From positions 1-6,602 of the forward strand of contig LJTS01000156.1 in assembly GCA_001304425.1 (NCBI GenBank): a stretch of 6,602 bases of DNA, read 5' to 3'. The translations under genes were made by a program, and so were the position numbers. Origin of the DNA: Betaproteobacteria bacterium SG8_40. GTDB taxonomy: Bacteria; Pseudomonadota; Gammaproteobacteria; Burkholderiales; Eutrophovitaceae. Positions 1-6,602 of this stretch are shown in pieces; positions within the stretch are counted from its first letter, which is position 1, and each line of letters begins with the position of its first letter. Below the pieces are notes generated by a model, which saw only the letters and a list, made by a program, of their open reading frames with translations, ran no database searches and was not told where the DNA came from.

Positions 1-668
1 CCGCCCAGATTGTCGACGGCACCGGCCCATGTTTCCTTGCCGAGCGGGCGGATCTTCGACAGATCGAGACTGGAGCGCAGCATCACTTCGGCAGCACCCA
101 GTTGCTCGAGATAGCCGGCCTGATCTTCCTTTCCCGTCAACGCGACCACGTGGTAACCGCCGGCTGACAGGATGTCGACCGCGACGCTGCCGACGCCGCC
201 GGTTGCGCCGGTCACGATAACCGGTCCATTAGCCGGCTTGAGCCCTTCATGTTCCATGCGGACCACGGCGAGGCCGGCCGTGAACCCGGCAGTACCCAGC
301 ACCATTGCCGAATGCAGATCCAGACCCGCAGGCATCGGCACGACCCAGTCGGCAGGCACCCGGCAAAACTCGGCGTAGCCGCCATCGCGCGATACGCCGA
401 TGTCGTAACTCGTTGCAATCACCTCATCGCCCGCCTTGAAGCGCGGGTCGCTCGACTGTTCAACCGTACCCGACAAGTCGATGCCACCGTTGCAGGGAAA
501 CCGGCGAATGATTTTCCCGGCACCGGTTGCCGCCAGCGCATCCTTGAAATTGACGCTCGAATAAGCCACCTTGACGGTCACATCGCCCGGATCGAGTTCC
601 TCGCGCTCCATGTCGACAAAACGGCTCGCGACCTTTCCGTCTTCCTCGAAAATTCGATAGGCTTTCAT
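1..668 (-). CDS. acuI: Acryloyl-CoA reductase / YhdH-family quinone oxidoreductase, 5' part (cut by window edge)
   Basis: A medium-chain dehydrogenase/reductase of the YhdH/AcuI subfamily. Characterised members are cytosolic and use NADPH to reduce acryloyl-CoA to propionyl-CoA, which detoxifies a reactive intermediate; many are annotated simply as quinone oxidoreductases. Visible are 222 complete codons; the family is about 325-330 residues, so about 100 C-terminal residues lie beyond the left edge. The N-terminal GroES-like domain has SSVNFKDALA (37-46), GKIIRRFP (51-58) and GGIDLSGTV (61-69), all close to E. coli YhdH as I recall it. The family signature GTAGFTAGL (125-133) follows, then the nucleotide-binding turn VTGATGGVGS (152-161) of the Rossmann domain. 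No structural-zinc cysteine cluster is present, as expected for this zinc-free branch. The ATG is chosen because it starts the homologous region and has a strong Shine-Dalgarno 10 nt upstream. It lies 209 nt downstream of zapE on the same strand. The family is secure; the physiological substrate is inferred. Confidence 0.9.
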   Translation of the reverse strand, partial: MKAYRIFEEDGKVASRFVDMEREELDPGDVTVKVAYSSVNFKDALAATGAGKIIRRFPCNGGIDLSGTVEQSSDPRFKAGDEVIATSYDIGVSRDGGYAEFCRVPADWVVPMPAGLDLHSAMVLGTAGFTAGLAVVRMEHEGLKPANGPVIVTGATGGVGSVAVDILSAGGYHVVALTGKEDQAGYLEQLGAAEVMLRSSLDLSKIRPLGKETWAGAVDNLG

Positions 669-678
669 CGCAGTTGTT

Positions 679-688
679 CTCCTCCCCC
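679..688 (-). promoter_or_regulatory. Ribosome binding site of acuI
   Basis: On the minus strand the sequence reads GGGGGAGGAG, followed by 10 nt and then the ATG at 668. It is a near-consensus, purine-rich Shine-Dalgarno, much stronger than those before zapE or lpdA. It fixes the acuI start and suggests that acuI is translated independently of the upstream genes. Confidence 0.75.
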
Positions 689-713
689 TGGTCATTGGTT
701 TGCTGCCGGCGAA

Positions 714-736
714 CGAACGCGCGTTTTTCGCGTTCG
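714..736. repeat. Inverted repeat (8-bp arms) in the acuI leader
   Basis: Perfect 8-bp arms CGAACGCG (714-721) and CGCGTTCG (729-736) flank a 7-nt spacer, ending 45 nt upstream of the acuI ATG. On the minus strand the loop is AAAAACG. No T-run follows on the minus strand, so it does not look like an intrinsic terminator. The octamer CGTTCGCG, which overlaps the right arm at 731-738, recurs directly at 750-757, 19 bp away. It could be an operator or a leader hairpin; no function can be assigned from sequence alone. Confidence 0.5.
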
Positions 737-780
737 CGAGCGCCCGGCACGTTCGCGCCATCCTTGTGAAGCCGGCCCGT

Positions 781-797
781 GGATCTCCTGGACATCC
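781..797. repeat. 17-bp imperfect palindrome upstream of acuI
   Basis: The stretch GGATCTCCTGGACATCC is an inverted repeat around a central base, with seven of eight pairs complementary (one C-C mismatch at the fifth position). Its size and symmetry fit a dimeric regulator's half-sites, but no regulator gene is visible in the window and the match may be chance in GC-rich DNA. Confidence 0.35.
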
Positions 798-847
798 GGA
801 CTCCGCCCCCGAAGCGCCGCACTATCCGAATAATACCCGCATCGACT

Positions 848-873
848 GGCGTTTCGCGCCGGCAACTCGCCGG
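848..873 (-). other. Two overlapping GC-rich hairpins just after zapE
   Basis: Five nucleotides past the zapE stop the minus strand can fold as CCGGC-GAGTT-GCCGG (873 to 859). A second option, GGCG-CGAAA-CGCC (860 to 848), shares two bases with the first, so the two exclude each other. Neither is followed by a U-tract, so this is not a canonical intrinsic terminator. It may protect the 3' end of the operon transcript, assist termination weakly, or be incidental. Confidence 0.3.
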
Positions 874-877
874 ACCG

Positions 878-1990
878 CTAAGGCAAGTGCGCCTCGCCGA
901 GGTAGCGCCGCGCCTGCATTTCAATCAAACGTGAACTGGTGCGCTCCGATTCCGCGCCGCCCAGTGCGCCGGAGAACAGCTCGGGCAGATTCGCGTACGC
1001 CGACAGAACGAGCTTTACGCGCCGGTCGTAGAATTCATCCACCAGCCAGGTAAAGCGCCGTCGGGCATTATCGTTCGCGGCTCCAAAAACGGGTACGCCC
1101 GATATCAGCACCGTGTGGAAGCGCTTCGACAGTTCGATATAGTCGTTCCTGCTGCGCGGCCCGTCGCAAATCTCTTCAAAACCGAACCATGCCACGCCTT
1201 CACTGATGCGCCTGGTTCGAATGTCCCGGCCTTCAACCTCGATCGTCTGTTCGCACCGCCCCGCTTCGCCGCTCACGTCCATGAAGGTTGTCAACATCGA
1301 CTGCTCCGAATCCGCATCCACGCCTGGATGAAACACGCCTGCTTTTTCAAGCGATACAAGCCGGTAATCGGTGCCGGAACCAAACTCGATAACTTGCATG
1401 TTTTGCTTCAGCAGGTCGATCGCAGGCAGGAACCGCGCTCGTTGCAGGCCATGCTCGTACAGCGAGTCGGGGTGCAGGTTGGCTGTGGTAACCAGCACCA
1501 CCCCTTCGGCGAACAGGGATTCGAGCAGGACTCGCATGATCATTGCATCGCCAATATCGGTGACATGGAATTCATCAAGGCAAACAAGGCGTGCCTGCGC
1601 TGCCAGTTCCGCGCCCACGATTCGCAGCGGATTGGCCTCACCCTGCAGATCGCGCAAGCGGTGATGGATTCGTTGCATGAACCGGTGAAAGTGCAGGCGC
1701 AACTTGCTTTCGAGCGCAATGCTCTCGAAAAAGACATCCATCAGGAAGGTCTTTCCGCGTCCGACGCCACCCCACAGGTAAATACCGCGCACCACGGGCC
1801 GGCGCCGCATCAGTTGCCGGACAAACCCGCTCCAGCGTCCCGTGCCGGTCAGTTGCCGGAACAGGCGATCCAGTTCCTCACTGGCGCGCAGTTGCGCCGT
1901 GTCGAGCCGGTAGCCGTGACGCCGTGCTGCCGCCTGAGCGTGGGCCAGAAACGATTTTTGCTCCGCCGCCCCTGGCGAGCCTGATGCCAT
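878..1990 (-). CDS. zapE: Cell division protein ZapE (AFG1-like ATPase)
   Basis: P-loop ATPase of the AFG1/LACE1 family. E. coli ZapE binds the FtsZ ring late in constriction, acts in an ATP-dependent way at the inner face of the membrane, and matters most under low oxygen or heat. At 370 residues it is full length (E. coli is about 375). Visible motifs are Walker A GGVGRGKT (74-81), Walker B LVCLDEF (135-141) and the sensor-1-like strand VLVTTAN (165-171). Towards the C-terminus come the family blocks CDGPRSRNDYIEL and RFTWLVDEFYDRRVKLVLSA. There is no signal peptide or membrane segment. The ATG at 1990 is the only plausible start, since an in-frame TGA lies 24 nt upstream with no ATG, GTG or TTG between. 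No clear Shine-Dalgarno precedes it and the lpdA stop is only 13 nt upstream, so translation may be coupled to lpdA. The neighbouring dehydrogenase genes do not explain its role; the linkage is a known gene order in betaproteobacteria. Confidence 0.93.
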   Translation of the reverse strand: MASGSPGAAEQKSFLAHAQAAARRHGYRLDTAQLRASEELDRLFRQLTGTGRWSGFVRQLMRRRPVVRGIYLWGGVGRGKTFLMDVFFESIALESKLRLHFHRFMQRIHHRLRDLQGEANPLRIVGAELAAQARLVCLDEFHVTDIGDAMIMRVLLESLFAEGVVLVTTANLHPDSLYEHGLQRARFLPAIDLLKQNMQVIEFGSGTDYRLVSLEKAGVFHPGVDADSEQSMLTTFMDVSGEAGRCEQTIEVEGRDIRTRRISEGVAWFGFEEICDGPRSRNDYIELSKRFHTVLISGVPVFGAANDNARRRFTWLVDEFYDRRVKLVLSAYANLPELFSGALGGAESERTSSRLIEMQARRYLGEAHLP

Positions 1991-2003
1991 CGCCGGGCAG
2001 GCC

Positions 2004-3431
2004 CTAGAGACTCAGGAAACGCTTGTCTACACCGAGTGCGGCTTCATGCAGCGCTTCGGACAAGGAAGGATGGGCGTGGACAATGCGCGCGATGTCTTCC
2101 GCAGTCGCGCCGAACTCCATCGCCACGACCGCCTCCGAAATCAGTTCGGAAGCAAATGGGCCGAGAATATGGACACCGAGAATACGGTCCGTGCGCTCGT
2201 CGGCCAGCATCTTCACGAAACCTGCGGTCTCGCCGAGTGCGCGCGCGCGGCCGCTGACGATGAACGGAAACTGTCCGCTGCGGTACGCCACGCCGTCTGC
2301 CTTGAGTTGCTGTTCGGTGCGCCCGACCCAGGCAATTTCAGGTGCGGTGTAGATGACCCACGGTATGTGTTCGAGGTTGACGTGCCCGTGCTGGCCGGCG
2401 ATCGTTTCCGCCACCGCCACGCCTTCCTCCGATGACTTGTGCGCCAGCATCGGTCCTCGCACGACATCGCCGATGGCATAGATGTTCGGCGCGACTGTCC
2501 GGTTACGCTCATCGACTTCAACGAAGCCTCGCGCGTCCGCCTTGACCCCAACCGTCTCCAGCCCGAGTCCGCGCGTATTCGGTACCCGGCCCACCGCCAC
2601 GACCAGCCGGTCGAACTCTGCCACCGTCGCCGTGCCCTCGTGTTCGTACTGCACCGAGACCGACTTCTTTCCCGCCTTGACGGCGCCGATCTTGCAGCCC
2701 AGCTTGATGTCCAACCCGACGCTCTTGGTAAAGATGCGCCATGCCTCCTTCGATACGCCTTCGTCGGCGGCGCCCAGAAACACCGGCAAAGCCTCGAGAA
2801 TCGTAACCTCGGACCCGAGCCGCTTCCAGACACTGCCCATTTCCAGACCGATCACGCCGGCCCCGATGACGCCGAGCCTGCCGGGCACTTCCTTCAGCGA
2901 CAGTGCGCCCGTGTTGTCGCACACACGAACGTTATCGACCGCCAGTCCCGGGATCTGTCTCGGAACCGATCCGGTCGCGATGACAACATGCTTCGCGCTG
3001 ACAGTCTCGCTGGTGCCACCGTTGCTGACTTCGATCTGGTAGGACTCGCCGCCGCCCGTCAGGCGGCCGTGCCCGTGCATGGAGGTGACCTTGTTCTTCT
3101 TGAACAACAAGCCGATGCCGCTGGTGAACTGTTGCACGATCTTGTCTTTTCGCGCCAGCATCGCGGCTACGTCCAGCGATACGTCTTTTACCCGGATGCC
3201 GTGCTCGCCGAACTTGTGCAGTGCGCGCTCGTAATTCTCCGAAGACTCGAGCAGTGCCTTGGAGGGGATACAGCCAACGTTCAGGCAGGTGCCGCCGAGA
3301 CTGGCTTTGCCGTCTTCGGACTTGAACTCATCGATGCAGACCGTATTCAGGCCCAATTGGGCAGCGCGGATGGCCGCCACATATCCGCCAGGCCCTGCGC
3401 CAATCACTGCCACGTCAAATGCTTTCGTCAT
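2004..3431 (-). CDS. lpdA: Dihydrolipoamide dehydrogenase, E3 of 2-oxoglutarate dehydrogenase
   Basis: FAD-dependent flavoprotein that reoxidises the dihydrolipoyl arm of E2 and passes the electrons to NAD+; it acts as a cytosolic homodimer. The 475 residues match the usual family length without an added lipoyl domain. The FAD-binding turn GAGPGG is at 11-16. The redox-active disulfide is C49/C54 in GGTCLNVGCIPSK. The NAD-binding turn GAGVIG (190-195) ends at acidic E213, in line with NAD rather than NADP. The second FAD contact IYAIGD is at 317-322. The catalytic dyad H454/E459 sits in HAHPSLSE near the C-terminus. About ten extra residues (FKSEDGKASL) precede the CxxxxC motif, a trait I associate with betaproteobacterial E3s. 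The gene follows sucB by 85 nt, so this E3 is probably dedicated to, or at least co-expressed with, the 2-oxoglutarate complex. It could also serve pyruvate dehydrogenase or glycine cleavage if no other E3 exists. The ribosome binding site is weak (GGGTTGGGAT abutting the ATG). Confidence 0.97.
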   Translation of the reverse strand: MTKAFDVAVIGAGPGGYVAAIRAAQLGLNTVCIDEFKSEDGKASLGGTCLNVGCIPSKALLESSENYERALHKFGEHGIRVKDVSLDVAAMLARKDKIVQQFTSGIGLLFKKNKVTSMHGHGRLTGGGESYQIEVSNGGTSETVSAKHVVIATGSVPRQIPGLAVDNVRVCDNTGALSLKEVPGRLGVIGAGVIGLEMGSVWKRLGSEVTILEALPVFLGAADEGVSKEAWRIFTKSVGLDIKLGCKIGAVKAGKKSVSVQYEHEGTATVAEFDRLVVAVGRVPNTRGLGLETVGVKADARGFVEVDERNRTVAPNIYAIGDVVRGPMLAHKSSEEGVAVAETIAGQHGHVNLEHIPWVIYTAPEIAWVGRTEQQLKADGVAYRSGQFPFIVSGRARALGETAGFVKMLADERTDRILGVHILGPFASELISEAVVAMEFGATAEDIARIVHAHPSLSEALHEAALGVDKRFLSL

Positions 3432-3469
3432 ATCCCAACCCAGTCAGTCAATATGCCCCGCAACCTTTG

Positions 3470-3496
3470 CCCGGGACGCGTCCCCGCGGGCCCGGG
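3470..3496. repeat. Cluster of GC palindromes between sucB and lpdA
   Basis: Four perfect palindromes lie in 27 nt: CCCGGG (3470-3475), GGGACGCGTCCC (3473-3484), CCCGCGGG (3483-3490) and a second CCCGGG (3491-3496). The two outer CCCGGG blocks can pair with each other or each inner block can fold alone, so the transcript here should be strongly structured. On the minus strand TTTT comes before the structure and no U-run comes after it, so it is not an intrinsic terminator of sucB. A role in mRNA stability or in setting the E2:E3 ratio is possible but unproven. Confidence 0.5.
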
Positions 3497-3516
3497 AAAA
3501 CCCCATTGCCCCGGCC

Positions 3517-4758
3517 TCAAAGGTCGAGCAACAGCCTCGAGGGGTCTTCGAGTGCATCCTTGATCGCCACCAGGAACAGCACCGCTTCCCGTCCGTCGAT
3601 GATGCGGTGATCGTAGGAAAGCGCCAGATAGTTCATCGGCCTGACCACGACCTGCCCGTTCTCGACGACCGCGCGCTCCTTGGTGGCGTGAACTCCGAGG
3701 ATGGCCGACTGCGGCGGATTGATGATCGGCGTCGACAGCATCGATCCGAATACGCCGCCGTTCGAGATCGAGAACGTGCCGCCGGTCAATTCCTCGATCG
3801 TAAGTTTTCCGTCCTGGGCGCGTTTGCCGAAGTCCGCGATCTGCTTCTCGATGTCGGCAAAGGTCATCTGATCTGCGTTGCGCACGATCGGCACCACCAG
3901 GCCGCGCGGACTGCCCACCGCCATTCCGATATCGAAGAACCCGTGGTAGACGATGTCGCCGTCATCGACCGATGCGTTAACGACCGGAAACTTCTTCAGG
4001 GCTGCAACCGCCGCCTTAACGAAAAACGACATGAACCCGAGTTTCACGCCATGTTCCTTCTCGAATTGCTCGCGGTACTTCTTGCGCAGATCCATGACCG
4101 GCTGCATGTTCACTTCGTTGAACGTGGTCAGAATCGCCGCACTGGATTGCGATTCGAGCAAGCGTTCGGCGACGCGTTTGCGCAACCGCGACATCGGCAC
4201 GCGTTGCTCGGGCCGCTCACCGAGCACCTGTTCGAGATTGACCGGCGACGGCGCCCGGCTAACGAGCCGGGGTTGCGCTTGTTGTGCCGGCGCCGCCTGC
4301 CCGGCCGCCAGAACGTCTTCCTTGGTCACCCGTCCGCCGCGCCCCGAACCCTTCAGCGACGCCGCATCGATGCCTTTGTCCGCCGCGATCTTGCGTGCCG
4401 CCGGCATGACGACCACCGTATCGGACGCAGCCGGGGGCGGCGCTGCTGCCGTTGCCGGGGCCGGGACGGTTTCCTTCGGCCGTTGCTCGGTCGATGCCGC
4501 AGCCGGCGCCTGCCCCTTTGCCTCGGTGTCGATCTCGGCGATCACCTCGTTGGCTACAACGGCATCGCCATCCTTCTTGACGATTCTCGCGAGCACACCC
4601 GATTCCGGCGCCGGAAGTTCCAATACGACCTTGTCGGTCTCGATGTCGATCAGGTTCTCGTCACGTTTGACGAAGTCGCCTTGCTTCTTGTGCCACGAAA
4701 GCAAGGTTGCCTCCGACACCGATTCGGACAACGCTGGCACTTTCACTTGGACTACCAT
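3517..4758 (-). CDS. sucB: Dihydrolipoyl succinyltransferase, E2 of 2-oxoglutarate dehydrogenase
   Basis: Forms the core of the 2-oxoglutarate dehydrogenase complex and transfers the succinyl group from its lipoyl arm to CoA. The 413 residues fall in the normal range for a one-lipoyl-domain E2. Domains in order: lipoyl domain 1-77, with the lipoylated lysine K43 in IETDKVVLE; an Ala/Pro-rich flexible linker about 80-115; the peripheral subunit-binding domain about 117-153 (MPAARKIAADKGID, GSGRGGRVTKEDVL), which docks E1/E3; a short Ala/Gln/Pro linker; and the catalytic domain from about 183. The catalytic motif is YDHRIIDG, with H384 and D388. E2 of 2-oxoglutarate rather than pyruvate dehydrogenase is inferred from the SucB-like catalytic domain and from the adjacent SucA. 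The ATG begins the lipoyl domain directly and has a GGGAAGG Shine-Dalgarno 5 nt upstream. The gene lies 53 nt after sucA, surely in the same operon. In Burkholderiales it is often named odhB. Confidence 0.97.
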   Translation of the reverse strand: MVVQVKVPALSESVSEATLLSWHKKQGDFVKRDENLIDIETDKVVLELPAPESGVLARIVKKDGDAVVANEVIAEIDTEAKGQAPAAASTEQRPKETVPAPATAAAPPPAASDTVVVMPAARKIAADKGIDAASLKGSGRGGRVTKEDVLAAGQAAPAQQAQPRLVSRAPSPVNLEQVLGERPEQRVPMSRLRKRVAERLLESQSSAAILTTFNEVNMQPVMDLRKKYREQFEKEHGVKLGFMSFFVKAAVAALKKFPVVNASVDDGDIVYHGFFDIGMAVGSPRGLVVPIVRNADQMTFADIEKQIADFGKRAQDGKLTIEELTGGTFSISNGGVFGSMLSTPIINPPQSAILGVHATKERAVVENGQVVVRPMNYLALSYDHRIIDGREAVLFLVAIKDALEDPSRLLLDL

Positions 4759-4763
4759 GCTTA

Positions 4764-4770
4764 CCTTCCC
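4764..4770 (-). promoter_or_regulatory. Ribosome binding site of sucB
   Basis: The minus strand reads GGGAAGG, 5 nt before the ATG at 4758, inside the 53-nt sucA-sucB gap. It supports the chosen start. No terminator-like stem is evident in this gap. Confidence 0.6.
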
Positions 4771-4811
4771 GTTTAGACGCTAACTACGCGCAAATAAATG
4801 TGGCGACGCAC

Positions 4812-6602
4812 TCAGCCAGCCGTGCCGAGTGCCGCGTCAATGACAGCCTTCTGCCGCTGGTTATGCAGTGCGACGTAACCGCCGGCGGGCGAAGCCGACG
4901 AGGCGCGCAGTGCGTAAGTGAGTTTCTGGTGCGGCAGCAGATGCCGCTCGATGTAGTGCTGTATCCGATGCCAGGCACCCTGATTGCCCGGCTCTTCCTG
5001 GCACCAGACGATTTCTTTTGCATCCTTGTAGATACTGATCTGCTCCTTGAAAGACTCGTGAGGAAACGGATACAACTGCTCCAGGCGGACGATCGCGACC
5101 TCGTCGGCGCCCCTTTCCCGCCTTGCAGCGGCCAGCTCGAAATAGATCTTGCCGCTGCAAAACACCACCCGCCTGGCCTTTGACGGATCCGGCAATTCCG
5201 AGTCCGCAATCACGGGCAGGTATTCCCCGTCTGCCAGTTCGGAGAGCGAGGAAACCGACTCCTTGTGCCGCAGCAGGCTCTTGGGGCTGATGATGATCAG
5301 CGGTTTGCGGTACGGGCGCACCATCTGGCGCCGCAGAACATGAAACATCTGCGCCGGCGTAGTCGGAATGCAGATCTGCATGTTGTAGTCCGCGCACAGT
5401 TGCAGATAACGCTCAATGCGGGCCGACGAGTGTTCCGGCCCCTGACCTTCATAGCCGTGCGGCAGCATCATCACGAGGCCGCAGATACGCCCCCACTTTA
5501 CTTCTCCCGAAGCGATGAACTGGTCGATCACTACCTGCGCGCCATTGGCGAAGTCGCCGAATTGCGCCTCCCAGATCACCAGCTCGTTCGGTTCGGCCGT
5601 GGCGTAGCCGTACTCGAAACCGAGCACCGCCTCCTCGGACAGGATCGAGTCGATCACGGTAAAGTCCGGCTGCCCCTCGACAATATTGCGCAGCGGCAGG
5701 TAGGTGCCCTCTTCGCCTTTCTGGCGATTCTGGTCATGCAATACCGCGTGGCGGTGAAAGAAGGTGCCGCGGCCGGAGTCCTGCCCCGAGATACGTATCG
5801 GATAACCATCCTTGAGCAGTGATGCGTAGGCAAGGCTCTCGGCCATGCCCCAGTCGAGCGGAATCTTGCCCTGCCCCATTGCACGCCGGTCGCCGATGAT
5901 TTTCTCGACCCTGGAATGCAAACTGAACCCTGAAGGAATGGTCGTGAGCCGCTCGGACAGCGCCTTGAGCGTTTCCATCGGCACACCCGTCGGCGCCTTG
6001 TAGGTCCAGGGGATGTTCAGAAACGGTGCCCAGTTAGCCGTATACGGGGGTTTGAAGTTGGACAGTATGGTCTTGTTGGTGTGGTAACCGGCATCCAGCG
6101 CTTCCCGATAGACGCGGATCATGTCATCCGCTTCGGTGTCGCCGATCACGCCCTGGGTTTGCAGCTTGTCGGCGTACGACTTGCGGGTGCCTTCGTGCTT
6201 GCGTATCAGGCTGTACATCCATGGCTGGGTCACCATCGGCTCGTCCTGCTCGTTGTGTCCCAGTTTGCGGAAACAGACGAGGTCGATCACCACGTCCTTG
6301 GCAAACTCCATGCGGTAATCGAGAGCGATCTCGGTGACGAACGCCACTGCTTCCGGATCATCGCCGTTGACGTGGAACACCGGTGCATCGATCATCTTGG
6401 CGATATCGGTGCAATACAGGGTCGAGCGCACGTCGCGCAGGTCGGAAACCGTGAAGCCGATCTGGTTGTTCACGATCACGTGCACCGTCCCGCCCGTGCC
6501 GTAGCCGCGGGTTTGCGACAGGTTGAGCGTTTCCATGACCACGCCCTGGCCGGCGAAGGCGGCATCGCCGTGTAGCAGAATCGGCAATACCTGTTTGCCG
6601 TC
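4812..6602 (-). CDS. sucA: 2-oxoglutarate dehydrogenase E1, C-terminal two-thirds (cut by window edge)
   Basis: Thiamine-diphosphate-dependent E1, which decarboxylates 2-oxoglutarate and succinylates the E2 lipoyl arm. The frame is open to the right edge (first residues DGKQVLPI), giving 596 residues plus a TGA stop. The family is about 930-950 residues, so roughly 340-350 N-terminal residues lie outside. An apparent start at 6587 is only an internal TTG leucine codon and should not be used. The thiamine diphosphate/Mg motif begins at HGDAAFAGQG (window residues 11-20) and ends at VNNQIGFT (44-51). Next come RKLGHNEQDEP, the GRGTFFHRHAVLHDQ block, and LPHGYEGQGPEHSSAR (about 5418-5465), which holds the substrate-contacting histidine known from E. 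coli SucA (His729). The C-terminus, with EEPGNQGAWHRIQHY, is complete. No frameshift or missing motif is seen. It is the first gene of the visible operon, so any operon promoter is outside the window. In Burkholderiales it is usually called odhA. Confidence 0.97.
   Translation of the reverse strand, partial: DGKQVLPILLHGDAAFAGQGVVMETLNLSQTRGYGTGGTVHVIVNNQIGFTVSDLRDVRSTLYCTDIAKMIDAPVFHVNGDDPEAVAFVTEIALDYRMEFAKDVVIDLVCFRKLGHNEQDEPMVTQPWMYSLIRKHEGTRKSYADKLQTQGVIGDTEADDMIRVYREALDAGYHTNKTILSNFKPPYTANWAPFLNIPWTYKAPTGVPMETLKALSERLTTIPSGFSLHSRVEKIIGDRRAMGQGKIPLDWGMAESLAYASLLKDGYPIRISGQDSGRGTFFHRHAVLHDQNRQKGEEGTYLPLRNIVEGQPDFTVIDSILSEEAVLGFEYGYATAEPNELVIWEAQFGDFANGAQVVIDQFIASGEVKWGRICGLVMMLPHGYEGQGPEHSSARIERYLQLCADYNMQICIPTTPAQMFHVLRRQMVRPYRKPLIIISPKSLLRHKESVSSLSELADGEYLPVIADSELPDPSKARRVVFCSGKIYFELAAARRERGADEVAIVRLEQLYPFPHESFKEQISIYKDAKEIVWCQEEPGNQGAWHRIQHYIERHLLPHQKLTYALRASSASPAGGYVALHNQRQKAVIDAALGTAG

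Noticed and set aside
249..833. 194-codon plus-strand open frame across the acuI start and upstream gap
   Set aside because: Most of it lies opposite the well-supported acuI coding region, and the protein resembles no family I know.
460..924. 154-codon minus-strand open frame bridging the end of zapE, the gap and acuI
   Set aside because: Out of frame with both real genes, highly Arg/Gly-rich, and overlaps both; the gap alone is only 209 nt. No domain is recognisable.
1115..1984. 289-codon plus-strand open frame opposite zapE
   Set aside because: Antisense shadow of zapE; the opposite strand carries intact Walker A and B motifs and family-length protein.
3470..3500. Intrinsic terminator between sucB and lpdA
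   Set aside because: In the direction of transcription the T-run comes before the stem, not after it, and lpdA follows closely on the same strand.
2439..3563. 374-codon plus-strand open frame opposite lpdA
   Set aside because: Antisense to the intact lpdA with composition typical of a reverse-complement frame and no recognisable domain.
3259..4776. 505-codon open frame on the plus strand opposite sucB and the start of lpdA
   Set aside because: Shadow of GC-rich minus-strand genes: it is rich in Arg, His and Leu with no family motif, while the opposite strand encodes complete, motif-bearing SucB and LpdA.
6585..6587. TTG as a possible start of a short SucA
   Set aside because: The reading frame continues to the window edge, and the residues before the TTG (DGKQV) belong to SucA. 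It is an internal leucine codon, so the gene is partial and not 5'-truncated in the genome.

Overview
The window is an ordinary piece of core metabolism from a GC-rich proteobacterium (roughly 60% G+C by eye, not counted). A betaproteobacterium, Burkholderiales or a relative, is the best guess. This rests on the sucA-sucB-lpdA-zapE order, on the SucA signature FRKLGHNEQDEP (E. coli has YRRHGHNEADEP), and on the insertion before the CxxxxC motif of LpdA. This is recalled family knowledge, not a database search. Every supported gene lies on the minus strand, so transcription runs from high to low coordinates.

Layout in transcription order: the 3' two-thirds of sucA (E1 of 2-oxoglutarate dehydrogenase, 5' end beyond the right edge); a 53-nt gap; sucB/odhB (E2, lipoyl succinyltransferase); an 85-nt gap rich in GC palindromes; lpdA (E3, dihydrolipoamide dehydrogenase); 13 nt; zapE (AFG1-like P-loop ATPase linked to cell division); a 209-nt gap with several inverted repeats; and the first 222 codons of a YhdH/AcuI-type NADPH-dependent acryloyl-CoA reductase/quinone oxidoreductase, cut by the left edge.

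SucA, SucB and LpdA together form the complete 2-oxoglutarate dehydrogenase complex, which converts 2-oxoglutarate, CoA and NAD+ to succinyl-CoA, CO2 and NADH. E1 decarboxylates with thiamine diphosphate, E2 carries the succinyl group on its lipoyl lysine, and E3 reoxidises the lipoyl arm. The tight packing suggests one operon that includes zapE as a passenger. acuI has a strong ribosome binding site and a longer leader, and may be a separate unit.

All catalytic motifs checked are intact. I saw no frameshift, mobile element, RNA gene, CRISPR array or new system. The few points worth a second look are small palindromic elements in the two larger intergenic gaps.
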